The notes: a model not told the origin generated them from the letters alone. DNA of 10,340 nt from a bacterium (GCA_021850405.1 JAJZMA010000215.1:1-10340), one strand, 5' to 3'; positions 1 through 6,737 are shown, numbered from the stretch's first letter. Translations and numbers: made by a program.

Positions 1-2
1 CC

Positions 3-107
3 AGGTCCTGGGGGCTCAATGAGATCGACAACAGCACCATTGACCGGGTCATAAGGAAATGGGTGGAAACAGGCGATTTCCACGAGGGCATGTTCGGCTT
101 CAAGTAG
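3..107 (+). CDS. C-terminal fragment of an unrecognised protein (5'-truncated by window edge)
   Basis: Frame 3 is open from the left edge to a TAG stop at 105-107 and gives 34 residues ending in the motif GMFGFK. The other two plus frames stop within the first 55 bases. The fragment reads like real protein: mixed, charged and probably helical (STIDRVIRKWVETGDF). It is too short for a family call. It converges with the SCO/TlpA gene, with about 50 bases between the two stop codons. No good terminator is visible in that gap; only a short ACCC/GGGT inverted repeat is present near 116-130. Confidence 0.5.
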   Translation, partial: RSWGLNEIDNSTIDRVIRKWVETGDFHEGMFGFK

Positions 108-160
108 TGGGTGACCCAGGAGGATGGGTACTCTCCCGGCTGTAAAGGGGGCGCGGCTTT

Positions 161-1744
161 CTAGGCAGCGGCCTGCAGACCCGCCTGCATATCGGCGGGC
201 GTCATCTCACCTATAAAGCGGCGCACCTGCCGTCCTTTCGCGTTTATGAAGATGGTGACTGGAAGGCCTGAAATGCGGTATTCACCTGACACACGCTGAT
301 TGCGATCCAGAAGCACCTCTGCATGGCTGATGCCGAGCTGGGAAAGAAAGGTGTGCACCGATGTCGCAGAGTCTCCGTCATCTATGAGAAGCAGGATGGG
401 CCTGCCAGGGGCTGCGGCAACAGTCCGGACAAGCGCTGGCAGCTCAGCGCGGCAGGCGGTACACCAGGTTGCAAAGAACGAGAGGACCACCTCGTGTCCC
501 AGCACGCCAGAAAGGCTGACCTGCCCTCCGGCAAGACTTGAGAGGGTAAACCCGGGCAGCCTACTTCCGCCCGGCCCACTACCGGTGATAACAGAGGGTG
601 CGGGAGCAGGGGCAAGAGCGAGCAGGCTGCGCACTTCTGTATCCACGTCCTGGTAGGTCCAGGATCCCTGCTGGGAGAGCTCCGTTACACCCTGGGAGTC
701 CAGATAGCTGTGCAGAGGAGCAGGCAGTGGCGCCAGGGCCGTGGGCTGGCCTTCATAAAGGTGCACAACAGCACCGTTACCATCTGCGAGTACCACTACC
801 GAGGCATGGATGATGTTGTATGGTTCTGGCTTGCCGGTAGCAAAAAAGAGCGGGGCCGTAGCCTTGCCCCAGGGCACGCGCTGTATAGGCGGCACGTGAA
901 GCTGTTGCCAGAACAGGTCAACGTTGGCGACAGTACCGGTAAGGAAGGTAAAGGGCAGCTGGGTCATCTTCTGGTACAGCTGCAGGACGTGTGGTGTGTC
1001 ATCTGCCGGGTCCTGTGTAAGGGCAAAGATGGGAACCCTGCCCAGCAGCCCCTGCGCTGCAAGCTCATTGCGCAGTGCGAGCATCTGCCCCATGGCTATC
1101 GGGCAGGTCTCCTGGCATTCAGTGATAAAGGAGATGACGAGAAAGGGATGGCCGTTCTGGCTGGAGAAGCTGAAGGGAGCACCTGCTGCTGTCTCAAGCG
1201 GCACAGATGGCACCGTCAGTGCCGTCCCGGCTGCCACCTGGAGCCCCAGATTCACGTCAAGGGTTCCCGCATAGAGTCCCCGGAGCAGCACCCCCCCCCT
1301 GGCCTCCCCCAGCACAACCAGTAGCGGCGTAAGCTGGCCCGCTTTTATCTCAATGCCGGCAATCCGGCTGGAAGCAAGAACTTTGCCGCTTCCAGTATTG
1401 AGCCTTGCTACAGCACTCTTGTACGAACCTGCGGGCACGGCACTCTGGGAAAGGGGTGCAGTGGCTGGAGCATTTGCAACCGACGCTGATGAAAGTGGCT
1501 CATGCACAATCATGTAGCTGGAGCCACTGTGCGCATAGAGCTCCACATCCAGCCAGACGCTGCTGTCGGGCGGAGGAGTGAACCCCTTGCCAGCGCTTGC
1601 CATCGCAATGAGATCAGGGGTAGGTTTGGTGGCAAGCGCGGAAGCCAGGGCCCATCCTGACCCTGCCAGGAGCACCAGCAGGAGCACACCCCCAGACAGA
1701 GCCCTTCTGGCAATAAACCCTCGCCACGGGATCATGTCACGCAA
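161..1744 (-). CDS. Membrane-anchored SCO1/SenC-like and TlpA/ResA-like thioredoxin fusion protein
   Basis: The protein has 527 residues. Residues about 15-38 form a hydrophobic signal anchor after basic residues, so the rest should lie outside the membrane. Residues about 60-175 are an unassigned, probably beta-rich region. Residues about 180-350 are SCO-like: CQETCP at 210-215 matches the CxxxCP copper/thiol motif, and H313 in HASVVVLAD sits where SCO proteins carry their distal histidine. Residues about 390-527 are a TlpA/ResA-like thioredoxin with WCTAC (C428, C431) and the cis-proline loop GLPV (P495). SCO proteins serve CuA assembly of cytochrome oxidase; TlpA/ResA proteins reduce disulfides, including those of SCO or CuA, so the fusion may join copper carrier and reductant (inference). 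The start is TTG at 1744, with GGTGGG five bases upstream; ATG at 1735 (residue 4) is an alternative. It is the last gene of the probable folD operon. A nine-G tract encodes residues 149-152. Confidence 0.88.
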   Translation of the reverse strand: MRDMIPWRGFIARRALSGGVLLLVLLAGSGWALASALATKPTPDLIAMASAGKGFTPPPDSSVWLDVELYAHSGSSYMIVHEPLSSASVANAPATAPLSQSAVPAGSYKSAVARLNTGSGKVLASSRIAGIEIKAGQLTPLLVVLGEARGGVLLRGLYAGTLDVNLGLQVAAGTALTVPSVPLETAAGAPFSFSSQNGHPFLVISFITECQETCPIAMGQMLALRNELAAQGLLGRVPIFALTQDPADDTPHVLQLYQKMTQLPFTFLTGTVANVDLFWQQLHVPPIQRVPWGKATAPLFFATGKPEPYNIIHASVVVLADGNGAVVHLYEGQPTALAPLPAPLHSYLDSQGVTELSQQGSWTYQDVDTEVRSLLALAPAPAPSVITGSGPGGSRLPGFTLSSLAGGQVSLSGVLGHEVVLSFFATWCTACRAELPALVRTVAAAPGRPILLLIDDGDSATSVHTFLSQLGISHAEVLLDRNQRVSGEYRISGLPVTIFINAKGRQVRRFIGEMTPADMQAGLQAAA

Positions 1745-1773
1745 TCGGTCCCACCATTACCTGGGCACAGCCT

Positions 1774-2274
1774 TCAGGGAGCAGTCCGGTGGAGCAGGCG
1801 ACCCAGTTCGGCAACCCACGCAGTCTGGCGCTGGTTGAAATCTGCAATCTTTTCCACCGACGAATTGCGATAAAGAGCCCCCGTCTTGTGCGCAACTACC
1901 GCCTGGAACTCCTGGTACTCAAGGAGCTGTCTGGCATTGAGCCCACCAGAGTCTTCTCCAACGGCAAAGCGGTAGGTGCGACCATTGTCATCATCAAAAT
2001 TGGAGAGCACCCGGATAGTGCACTCCTCCACCGGGGGCAGCAGGGCCGATATCTCCTCCAGCCAGGCAGCCTGCGGATCCGGAGCGCTTTCCACCGCCTC
2101 GTCCAGAAACAGTTCGCCCGTAAGGTCCAGGACTGCAGCCTGGAACTGACGGTAGTAGAGCAGGTCAGGTCCGTTCACGGCGACTCCACCGACAGCTACC
2201 CCCTTGGGATCCCGGAAGATGACGCCAAACGGTCGCGCATACGGTTTTACCGCCTCCTGATGCGACCACCGCAC
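1774..2274 (-). CDS. Unrecognised protein with two similar alpha/beta modules
   Basis: I do not recognise the family. The product has 166 residues from the GTG at 2274. It contains two related segments: residues about 38-79 (LLYYRQFQAAVLDLTGELF...) and 117-161 (LLEYQEFQAVVAHKTGALY...). Shared features are LLxYxxFQAxV, a TGxL turn and a closing AWxxELxxLL helix. Each segment is preceded by a strand-rich stretch, so the protein looks like a tandem duplication of about 70-75 residues. There is no signal peptide or membrane segment. The GTG start lies 14 bases after the folD stop, with GAAGGA ten bases upstream. An in-frame ATG at 2397 would add 41 Arg/Thr/Ser-rich residues but overlap folD by 109 bases, so I prefer GTG. 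The gene lies between folD and the SCO-TlpA gene, about 30 bases from the latter. A function cannot be inferred. Confidence 0.7.
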   Translation of the reverse strand: MRWSHQEAVKPYARPFGVIFRDPKGVAVGGVAVNGPDLLYYRQFQAAVLDLTGELFLDEAVESAPDPQAAWLEEISALLPPVEECTIRVLSNFDDDNGRTYRFAVGEDSGGLNARQLLEYQEFQAVVAHKTGALYRNSSVEKIADFNQRQTAWVAELGRLLHRTAP

Positions 2275-2288
2275 ATCAAGCCGGTCCT

Positions 2289-3221
2289 TCAGCGTGGTGC
2301 GGGCAGGCCTCTTCGACGTGCGGCGAGGCGTGCTGTGTTGTCCATCAGCATCGCTATGGTCATTGGCCCCACGCCGCCTGGTACTGGTGTTAGCCATCCT
2401 GCCAATTCCTCTCCTGCTTGCCTGTCTACGTCCCCGTACAGATGGCCCTCGACGCGCTTCTGGCCAACATCGATGACCACTGCCCCAGGAGCTATGTGCT
2501 CAGCGCGGATCAGGCCCGGGATACCAACTGCAGACACTAGGATACTCGCTTGGGCGGTGATGTCAGCCATGTTGCGGGTAAAACGGTGGCAAACAGTCAC
2601 TGTAGCGTTGGCCCGGGTGAGCAGCATGGACATCGGGTTGCCCACCCATCCCCTCCCCACAACCACCGCCCTTGCCCCGTCGATCTGCATACCTGTGCTC
2701 CGGATCAGGCGCATGCACCCCCTGGGCGTGCAGGGTATTACCTTTGGCCATCTGGCTGCGAGTCTGCCGATATTGTATGGACTAAAGCCATCCACGTCCT
2801 TTTCCGGGGGAAGTGCAGAGACCACCGCAGCAACATCAATCCCCTCTGGAAGTGGCATCTGGACCAGGATGGCATCGATAGTCACGTCATCTGCCAGCCT
2901 GTCAAGGTGAGCCAGCAGCTCTTTCGTGCTGGTTGTCGTGGGCAGTCTGAGGAGATCCGAGGAGATGCCCACGCGATTGCATGCGCGCTCCTTGCCAGCG
3001 ATGTAGACGAGGGAGGCCGGGTTATCTCCCACCAGCACCACCTGGAGCCTGGGAGCCACACCAGCAGGCCAGGAGGCAAGGCAGCTGCGCACCGCTTCCT
3101 CAACGGCCTGGGCCTGGGCACGCCCATCAATCATGCTGGCTGTCATCCCCAAACTGTAGCGCAGAGCAGCACACATCAAGGTGATACACAGGCCCACAGG
3201 CACGCGGAGTCCGTTAGCCAT
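2289..3221 (-). CDS. folD: Bifunctional methylenetetrahydrofolate dehydrogenase/cyclohydrolase FolD
   Basis: FolD interconverts 5,10-methylene-, 5,10-methenyl- and 10-formyl-tetrahydrofolate in the cytosol, normally using NADP. The product has 310 residues. Family landmarks in order: LVGDNPAS (63-70), the catalytic YIAGK (Y73, K77), QMPLPEGID (121-129), KDVDGF (141-146, with D144), PCTPRG (163-168), CHRFT (211-215), IDVG (250-253) and PGGVGPMT (281-288). The glycine-rich dinucleotide loop reads GRGWVGNP (189-196), one residue shorter than the usual GRSxxVGxP or GRGxxVGxP. The ATG at 3221 has GGGAG seven bases upstream and a promoter-like pair just before it. It gives an unusual, partly hydrophobic extension of 25 residues. 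An internal ATG at 3146 would give the normal 285 residues but has no Shine-Dalgarno sequence. The gene is probably first in the operon with the two downstream minus-strand genes. Confidence 0.95.
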   Translation of the reverse strand: MANGLRVPVGLCITLMCAALRYSLGMTASMIDGRAQAQAVEEAVRSCLASWPAGVAPRLQVVLVGDNPASLVYIAGKERACNRVGISSDLLRLPTTTSTKELLAHLDRLADDVTIDAILVQMPLPEGIDVAAVVSALPPEKDVDGFSPYNIGRLAARWPKVIPCTPRGCMRLIRSTGMQIDGARAVVVGRGWVGNPMSMLLTRANATVTVCHRFTRNMADITAQASILVSAVGIPGLIRAEHIAPGAVVIDVGQKRVEGHLYGDVDRQAGEELAGWLTPVPGGVGPMTIAMLMDNTARLAARRRGLPAPR

Positions 3222-3244
3222 AACCAGTCTCCCGCCGGAGTGTA

Positions 3245-3274
3245 GCTATAGCGCGGTAAACTCCAGGTTGCCAA
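3245..3274 (-). promoter_or_regulatory. Putative sigma-70-like promoter for folD
   Basis: On the minus strand, TTGGCA (plus-strand 3269-3274) is followed after 18 bases by TATAGC (3245-3250). The predicted start would give a leader of about 15-18 bases that still includes the GGGAG before the ATG at 3221. The -35 box is close to consensus and the -10 box matches 4 of 6. This is by eye only. Confidence 0.45.
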
Positions 3275-3280
3275 CCAGAT

Positions 3281-3288
3281 AAGGAGGT
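3281..3288 (+). promoter_or_regulatory. Consensus Shine-Dalgarno sequence that fixes the start of the CxxC protein
   Basis: AAGGAGGT is a perfect anti-16S match. It lies one base before the ATG at 3290 but seven bases before the ATG at 3296, so translation should begin at 3296. It is the strongest ribosome binding site seen in the window. Confidence 0.85.
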
Positions 3289-3295
3289 AATGCTC

Positions 3296-3664
3296 ATGTG
3301 CCGTGTCTGCCTGAAGCGTCCCGAGATGCCTGAGGACCGGTTTGGACGGTGTGAGACGTGTGCCAAATCGGGCAGGACTGTCTATCGCTTCCGGATTGGT
3401 CCAGCCCGGACTGACCCCCATGCCATCATCGTCAAGGCTGGTGAGCTCTCACCAAGAGCGATGCGGGAGAAGCTTCGTGTGCCACGCTCAGCGTTCTCAG
3501 GACATCCATCCCAGAAAGGTCATCTGGGCCTCCATGAAGTGGAGGTGGTACTGGCCAAGGAGCGGCTGGAGACGGTGCGCGTATCGGCGGACCTGGCCCA
3601 GCGGGGCGACGATGTCATGGAAGCTCTGAAACTGGCGGCTGAGCGTACCGAAGGAGCCTGGTAG
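3296..3664 (+). CDS. Small protein with an N-terminal CxxC-x13-CxxC putative zinc-binding motif
   Basis: The product has 122 residues. The first 22 contain four cysteines in two CxxC pairs (C2-x2-C5 and C19-x2-C22), the pattern of a treble-clef or ribbon zinc site. The rest is soluble, with a positively charged middle (SPRAMREKLRVPRSAF) and a helical C-terminus (VSADLAQRGDDVMEALKLAAERT). There is no signal peptide or membrane segment. I do not recognise the family. A metal-binding nucleic-acid or protein-interaction role is possible but is inference from the cysteine pattern alone. The start is fixed by a perfect Shine-Dalgarno sequence, which suggests efficient translation. The gene is divergent from folD, with 74 bases between starts, and converges with the dacA-like gene. 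Confidence 0.8.
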   Translation: MCRVCLKRPEMPEDRFGRCETCAKSGRTVYRFRIGPARTDPHAIIVKAGELSPRAMREKLRVPRSAFSGHPSQKGHLGLHEVEVVLAKERLETVRVSADLAQRGDDVMEALKLAAERTEGAW

Positions 3665-3692
3665 AAGGAGAAAGAGCCCGCTCCCTCACAGA

Positions 3693-3730
3693 CCTGCTCG
3701 TGCTGCCTCAGGCCACACTGCAAGAGCAGG
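3693..3730. terminator. Weak candidate hairpin between convergent genes
   Basis: CCTGCTC (3693-3699) can pair with GAGCAGG (3724-3730). The loop is long, and inside it GCC-TCA-GGC can form a small second hairpin. No T-run follows on either strand. The position between two convergent stop codons is right for a bidirectional terminator, but the sequence evidence is weak. Confidence 0.25.
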
Positions 3731-3732
3731 GA

Positions 3733-4959
3733 CTAGTCGTTCAGGATCCGCCATCCTATCGGAGCCGGCTTTATGGGACTGTTGAGCAGCACGTTCCACC
3801 GCGCTACCACCTGGCCTCCTTCCCAGAGAGTAACTTCGCCAACCCTGTGTCCTGGGGAAAGGCCATTTTCTGCACTGGTAGCTGAGATCGTAAGCAGGGC
3901 ATCCACCGTCTCTCCGGGAAAAACGACAATCTGTGGGTTACCCGCCATGACCGGTGTCACGTGGCTAGCACTGCCCCATGCCGTCCGCAGATAGCCGTTT
4001 ATGGTCATGGGCAGGGCAGCTGGACCAAACAGGGTGGAAGCGTCAACCGTAGCTGTTACTGCCCGCGAGACACTGGAAAAGACACTGGAAAGAGAGGAGG
4101 CGCCCAGCTGGGCCCCTATGACTGTGACAAAGTGACCCCCAGCAACCTGCTCGCGGGCAGCAAAGAGGAGGCACGCTCCGGCCGCCCCGGTTTCCCCGGT
4201 CTTTATACCCAGCCATCCTGGAGTCGAGAGCAGACTGTCAAGGTTGTAGATGGTCTCCCCATTGGTCATGGTTGCCTGCTGGGTCCTGACCAGCTGGGCG
4301 AGAGTGGGGTTTGCCAGCGCAACCCTTCCCAGCGTGATGAGATCCAGAGGGGTAGATACGGTCTGGCTCGAGTAGCCACTCGTATCTGCAAAATGGGTGG
4401 AATTCATCCCGAGAGCTTGTGCCTGCGCATTCATCTGTGCAACAAAGGCCCCATCTGATCCTGCCACCCATGTGCCCAGCAGATCTGCAAAATTGTTGGC
4501 AGACGGCAGCAGGAGGCCCAGCAGAAGATCCCTTTCGGTAAGTTTCTCCCCCAGTGTCACGGCAACCGAAGAGCCGTCCTCGGCCACAACCCTCTCATAA
4601 TCTGCCACGTCCGCAGCGTTTATCGTGAGCGTTGGGCCCTGCGCACCAGGGGCAAGCGGGTGTGCCCGCAGCACCAGCAGTGCCGTCATGATCTTGGCAA
4701 TGGAGCCTATTGCGCCAACCTGTGAGCCATTTTTCTGCGCCACCACACCAGCACCCTCAACCGCGACAGCCATGCTGCCAGAAGAAGGCATGGGGATGGC
4801 TGGCGGATGCCCTGGAATCGTAAATGTGGAGGAGACCAGGTTCACCTCGGCCTGCAGGGGAGGTGCCGGTGCCAGTGCCCGGACCGAGGCCGCAGTGAGG
4901 AAAAAACTGGCGATAAACGCCACCAGAACCGCAAACACAAGATTTCGCATTCCGGACAC
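3733..4959 (-). CDS. Secreted D-alanyl-D-alanine carboxypeptidase (peptidase S11, DacA/PBP5-type)
   Basis: The enzyme class removes the terminal D-Ala from peptidoglycan stem pentapeptides outside the membrane and so limits cross-linking. The product has 408 residues. Residues 4-30 form a signal peptide or anchor. The three penicillin-binding motifs are present in order: SIAK (S86 nucleophile, K89), SAN (153-155) and KTG (253-255) in the family context KTGETGAAG. Spacing and length fit PBP5-type S11 enzymes. The C-terminal part, about 320-408, is beta-rich with VFPGETVDALLTISA and probably corresponds to the C-terminal sandwich domain. I see no C-terminal amphipathic membrane helix like that of E. 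coli PBP5. The start is GTG at 4959, with AGGA seven bases upstream; ATG at 4950 (residue 4) has no suitable site. Its neighbours are unrelated genes, and it is divergent from the metal transporter. DacA-type is sure; the exact paralogue is not. Confidence 0.93.
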   Translation of the reverse strand: MSGMRNLVFAVLVAFIASFFLTAASVRALAPAPPLQAEVNLVSSTFTIPGHPPAIPMPSSGSMAVAVEGAGVVAQKNGSQVGAIGSIAKIMTALLVLRAHPLAPGAQGPTLTINAADVADYERVVAEDGSSVAVTLGEKLTERDLLLGLLLPSANNFADLLGTWVAGSDGAFVAQMNAQAQALGMNSTHFADTSGYSSQTVSTPLDLITLGRVALANPTLAQLVRTQQATMTNGETIYNLDSLLSTPGWLGIKTGETGAAGACLLFAAREQVAGGHFVTVIGAQLGASSLSSVFSSVSRAVTATVDASTLFGPAALPMTINGYLRTAWGSASHVTPVMAGNPQIVVFPGETVDALLTISATSAENGLSPGHRVGEVTLWEGGQVVARWNVLLNSPIKPAPIGWRILND

Positions 4960-5045
4960 ATGGTAGTCCTACCGGCAGGGGGAGCGTACCATACCCTTAC
5001 ACAGTGCAACTTTCTTTCCCGTTCCGCAAAAAGACAGCTACACCC

Positions 5046-6377
5046 ATGGCAGCTGAGGCTGGATCGCCTGGTACCCAAAGGCCAGCTGAAGCCAGCACAT
5101 GGCAGCACCATCACAGTGCCCCCCAGTTGAGCCATTCCCCTGGGGAGCGGCACAAGGGCCCAGAAGTACCGTGGAGCGCAGAGGCAGACAGGACCATGGC
5201 ACATGGCACAAGAGCGCAGAACAGCGATCCCATCAGCCAGAAGCCGCACCCGCACCCGCACCCGCACCCCACTTCCGCCAGCAGCAGACATGACCATCAT
5301 GAGAAGCGCCCAGAGCATGAGCATGAGCATGAACACGGGCACGAGCACGAGCACGAGCATGGGGAAACAGCCCACAACGAATCCAGGGATGGCGAGCACC
5401 ACGACCACTCTGCCGCATCGCATGGTCATCACCATGGAAGCCTTGGTGACGAGCCGCTACGCGTCGCCCTGGTCAGCTCAGGGGTACTGGGCCTGGTCGC
5501 TGCACTGGAACTGTTTGCTGGGCTGGCGACCGGCAGCAGTGCTGTACTCTCTGACAGCTTCCATAACCTGGCAGATGTCTCAACCACAATTGCGCTCGCA
5601 GCAGCATTTCTCCTAAGTCGCCGTCACGCAACCCGGCGCTTCCCCTATGGTTACCACAGGGTCGAAGACCTGGCGGGCCTCCTGGTCCTGGGGCTGATTC
5701 TCGCCAGTGCAGTGCTGGCTGGGTTCGATTCAGTCACCCATCTCCTGCATCCACAACCTCTTGGCACTCCCCTTCTGGCCCTTGCTGCAGCCCTCATCGG
5801 AGTGGTGGGCAATGAAGCAGTGGGGCAGTACAAACTGCGGGCGGCAGCAAGGGCCCACAGTACTTCCCTGGCAGCTGATGGAAAGCATTCGCGGCTGGAT
5901 GGAGCGGTCTCCCTGGGGGCTGCTGTGGGCGTAACTGGCTCCTGGCTGGGATTCCACCTCCTGGACCCCCTGGCGGGCCTTGCCCTCACTGGGCTCATCC
6001 TGTATGTAGGCTGGGAGACGGCCGGTCATGTGACTGGAAGACTCATGGATGAGGCCGACTACGTGATGGAGCAGCTGATCACAGAAATTGCCGGTCGTCA
6101 TGAAGGGCTACAGAAAATAACCGGAGTACATGCACGGTGGACCGGCCGGCAGCTACTGGCAGACCTCACCATAGAGGTTGACGCAACGGCAACGGTCGCC
6201 CAGGGCCATGCCATAGCCGAAGCGATCCGCCATGAACTGTTTCACGAGATCACACAACTCCGCGAGGTGCTGATCCACGTTGATCCCGGCGGAATCCTGA
6301 CTGCGCACACCGAAACGGCGCACCATACAGGGTGGCACCCGGGCAGTGGCTCCAGTGCGCCACCGCCCGGGCATTGA
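5046..6377 (+). CDS. Cation diffusion facilitator (CDF/ZitB-like) metal exporter with His-rich N-terminus
   Basis: CDF proteins export Zn(II) or related divalent ions in exchange for protons. Counting from the longest possible start (GTG 5004, 457 residues), hydrophobic membrane segments run from about 152 to 345. The transport site is visible: D184, H187 and D191 in SDSFHNLAD (TM2), and H295 and D299 in KHSRLD (TM5). A cytosolic domain follows (about 350-427, ending LIHVDPGG), then a His/Gly/Pro tail. Before TM1 there are about 150 mostly disordered residues rich in His, with four consecutive His-Pro pairs at 81-89 and an EH-repeat block at 104-120. This is like, but longer than, the His loops that bind zinc in other CDFs. 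The start is uncertain: GTG 5004, ATG 5046 (chosen because it leaves 86 bases for a divergent promoter region) or ATG 5196 (weak GAGG upstream). The substrate is probably zinc, by inference from the HD-HD site. Confidence 0.93.
   Translation: MAAEAGSPGTQRPAEASTWQHHHSAPQLSHSPGERHKGPEVPWSAEADRTMAHGTRAQNSDPISQKPHPHPHPHPTSASSRHDHHEKRPEHEHEHEHGHEHEHEHGETAHNESRDGEHHDHSAASHGHHHGSLGDEPLRVALVSSGVLGLVAALELFAGLATGSSAVLSDSFHNLADVSTTIALAAAFLLSRRHATRRFPYGYHRVEDLAGLLVLGLILASAVLAGFDSVTHLLHPQPLGTPLLALAAALIGVVGNEAVGQYKLRAAARAHSTSLAADGKHSRLDGAVSLGAAVGVTGSWLGFHLLDPLAGLALTGLILYVGWETAGHVTGRLMDEADYVMEQLITEIAGRHEGLQKITGVHARWTGRQLLADLTIEVDATATVAQGHAIAEAIRHELFHEITQLREVLIHVDPGGILTAHTETAHHTGWHPGSGSSAPPPGH
5244..5363 (+). 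repeat. Hexanucleotide microsatellites encoding His-Pro and Glu-His repeats
   Basis: Two short tandem tracts lie inside the CDF gene. At 5244-5270, CCGCAC is repeated four times. At 5313-5363, GAGCAT/GAGCAC-type hexamers are repeated about eight times, with a GGGCAC variant in the middle. Being multiples of six, changes in copy number would lengthen or shorten the His-rich arm without breaking the frame. Confidence 0.8.
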
Positions 6378-6404
6378 GCCCCCCTGTCCCTGCAGGGCTG
6401 GAAA

Positions 6405-6737
6405 CTACCTGCGAGCCTTGGCCTTGGCCTTTGGCTTGCTGCCCTTCAGGGATGCTGAAAGCGAGCTGCTTGGAGCGAACCGGACTACGCGACGGGCTGG
6501 CACCTTCACCGCCTCACCAGTGCGTGGGTTGCGTCCCATGCGTGCTGCACGATCTGCGAGCTTGAACGAACCAAACCCATGGATGCTGACCTCCTCGCCT
6601 GCAGCGAGAGATGCTGCAATGGTGTCAAAGAACCAGCGCACCTCATCGCGGGCAGCGACAGTAGTAGCAGGCTTTCCATCCTCGTCCTTCAGATACCACC
6701 TAAGCTCCTCAGCAAGATCTTCCCGTGTTATTGGCAT
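6405..6737 (-). CDS. HU-family (DNABII) nucleoid DNA-binding protein
   Basis: HU dimers bend and compact DNA without strong sequence preference. The product has 110 residues. The DNABII signature is clear at 54-73: GFGSF, then RAARMGRNPRTGE, which forms the DNA-gripping beta arm with the intercalating proline P71. It is longer than the usual 90 residues in two places. About seven extra residues (around 17-26, KDEDGKPATT) lie between the first two helices, and a basic tail (GSKPKAKAKARR, 99-110) ends the protein, recalling in miniature the Lys/Ala tails of mycobacterial HupB. The ATG at 6737 has AAGGAG seven bases upstream, and a good promoter precedes it. The gene converges with the CDF gene (27-base gap) and is divergent from the femX-like operon. 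The family is certain; whether it is the main HU of the cell is not. Confidence 0.95.
   Translation of the reverse strand: MPITREDLAEELRWYLKDEDGKPATTVAARDEVRWFFDTIAASLAAGEEVSIHGFGSFKLADRAARMGRNPRTGEAVKVPARRVVRFAPSSSLSASLKGSKPKAKAKARR

Noticed and set aside
710..1324. A 204-codon plus-strand open frame
   Set aside because: It is antisense to the SCO-TlpA gene, with a composition typical of a complementary-strand shadow.
2275..2397. Longer start (ATG 2397) for the duplicated-module gene
   Set aside because: It would overlap folD by 109 bases on the same strand; the added Arg/Thr/Ser residues match what a shifted reading of the folD 3' end would give. It is not excluded.
1789..2910. A 373-codon plus-strand open frame
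   Set aside because: It lies antisense to folD and the duplicated-module gene, has no family motifs and reads as a shadow of well-supported genes.
5244..5363. Repeat cluster as a possible CRISPR array
   Set aside because: The units are contiguous hexamers without spacers and are in frame with a His-rich protein arm.
6378..6404. Terminator between the CDF and HU genes
   Set aside because: Only an AGCCC/GGGCT pairing around a CCCTGCAGGG palindrome is present, without a T-run; too weak to call.
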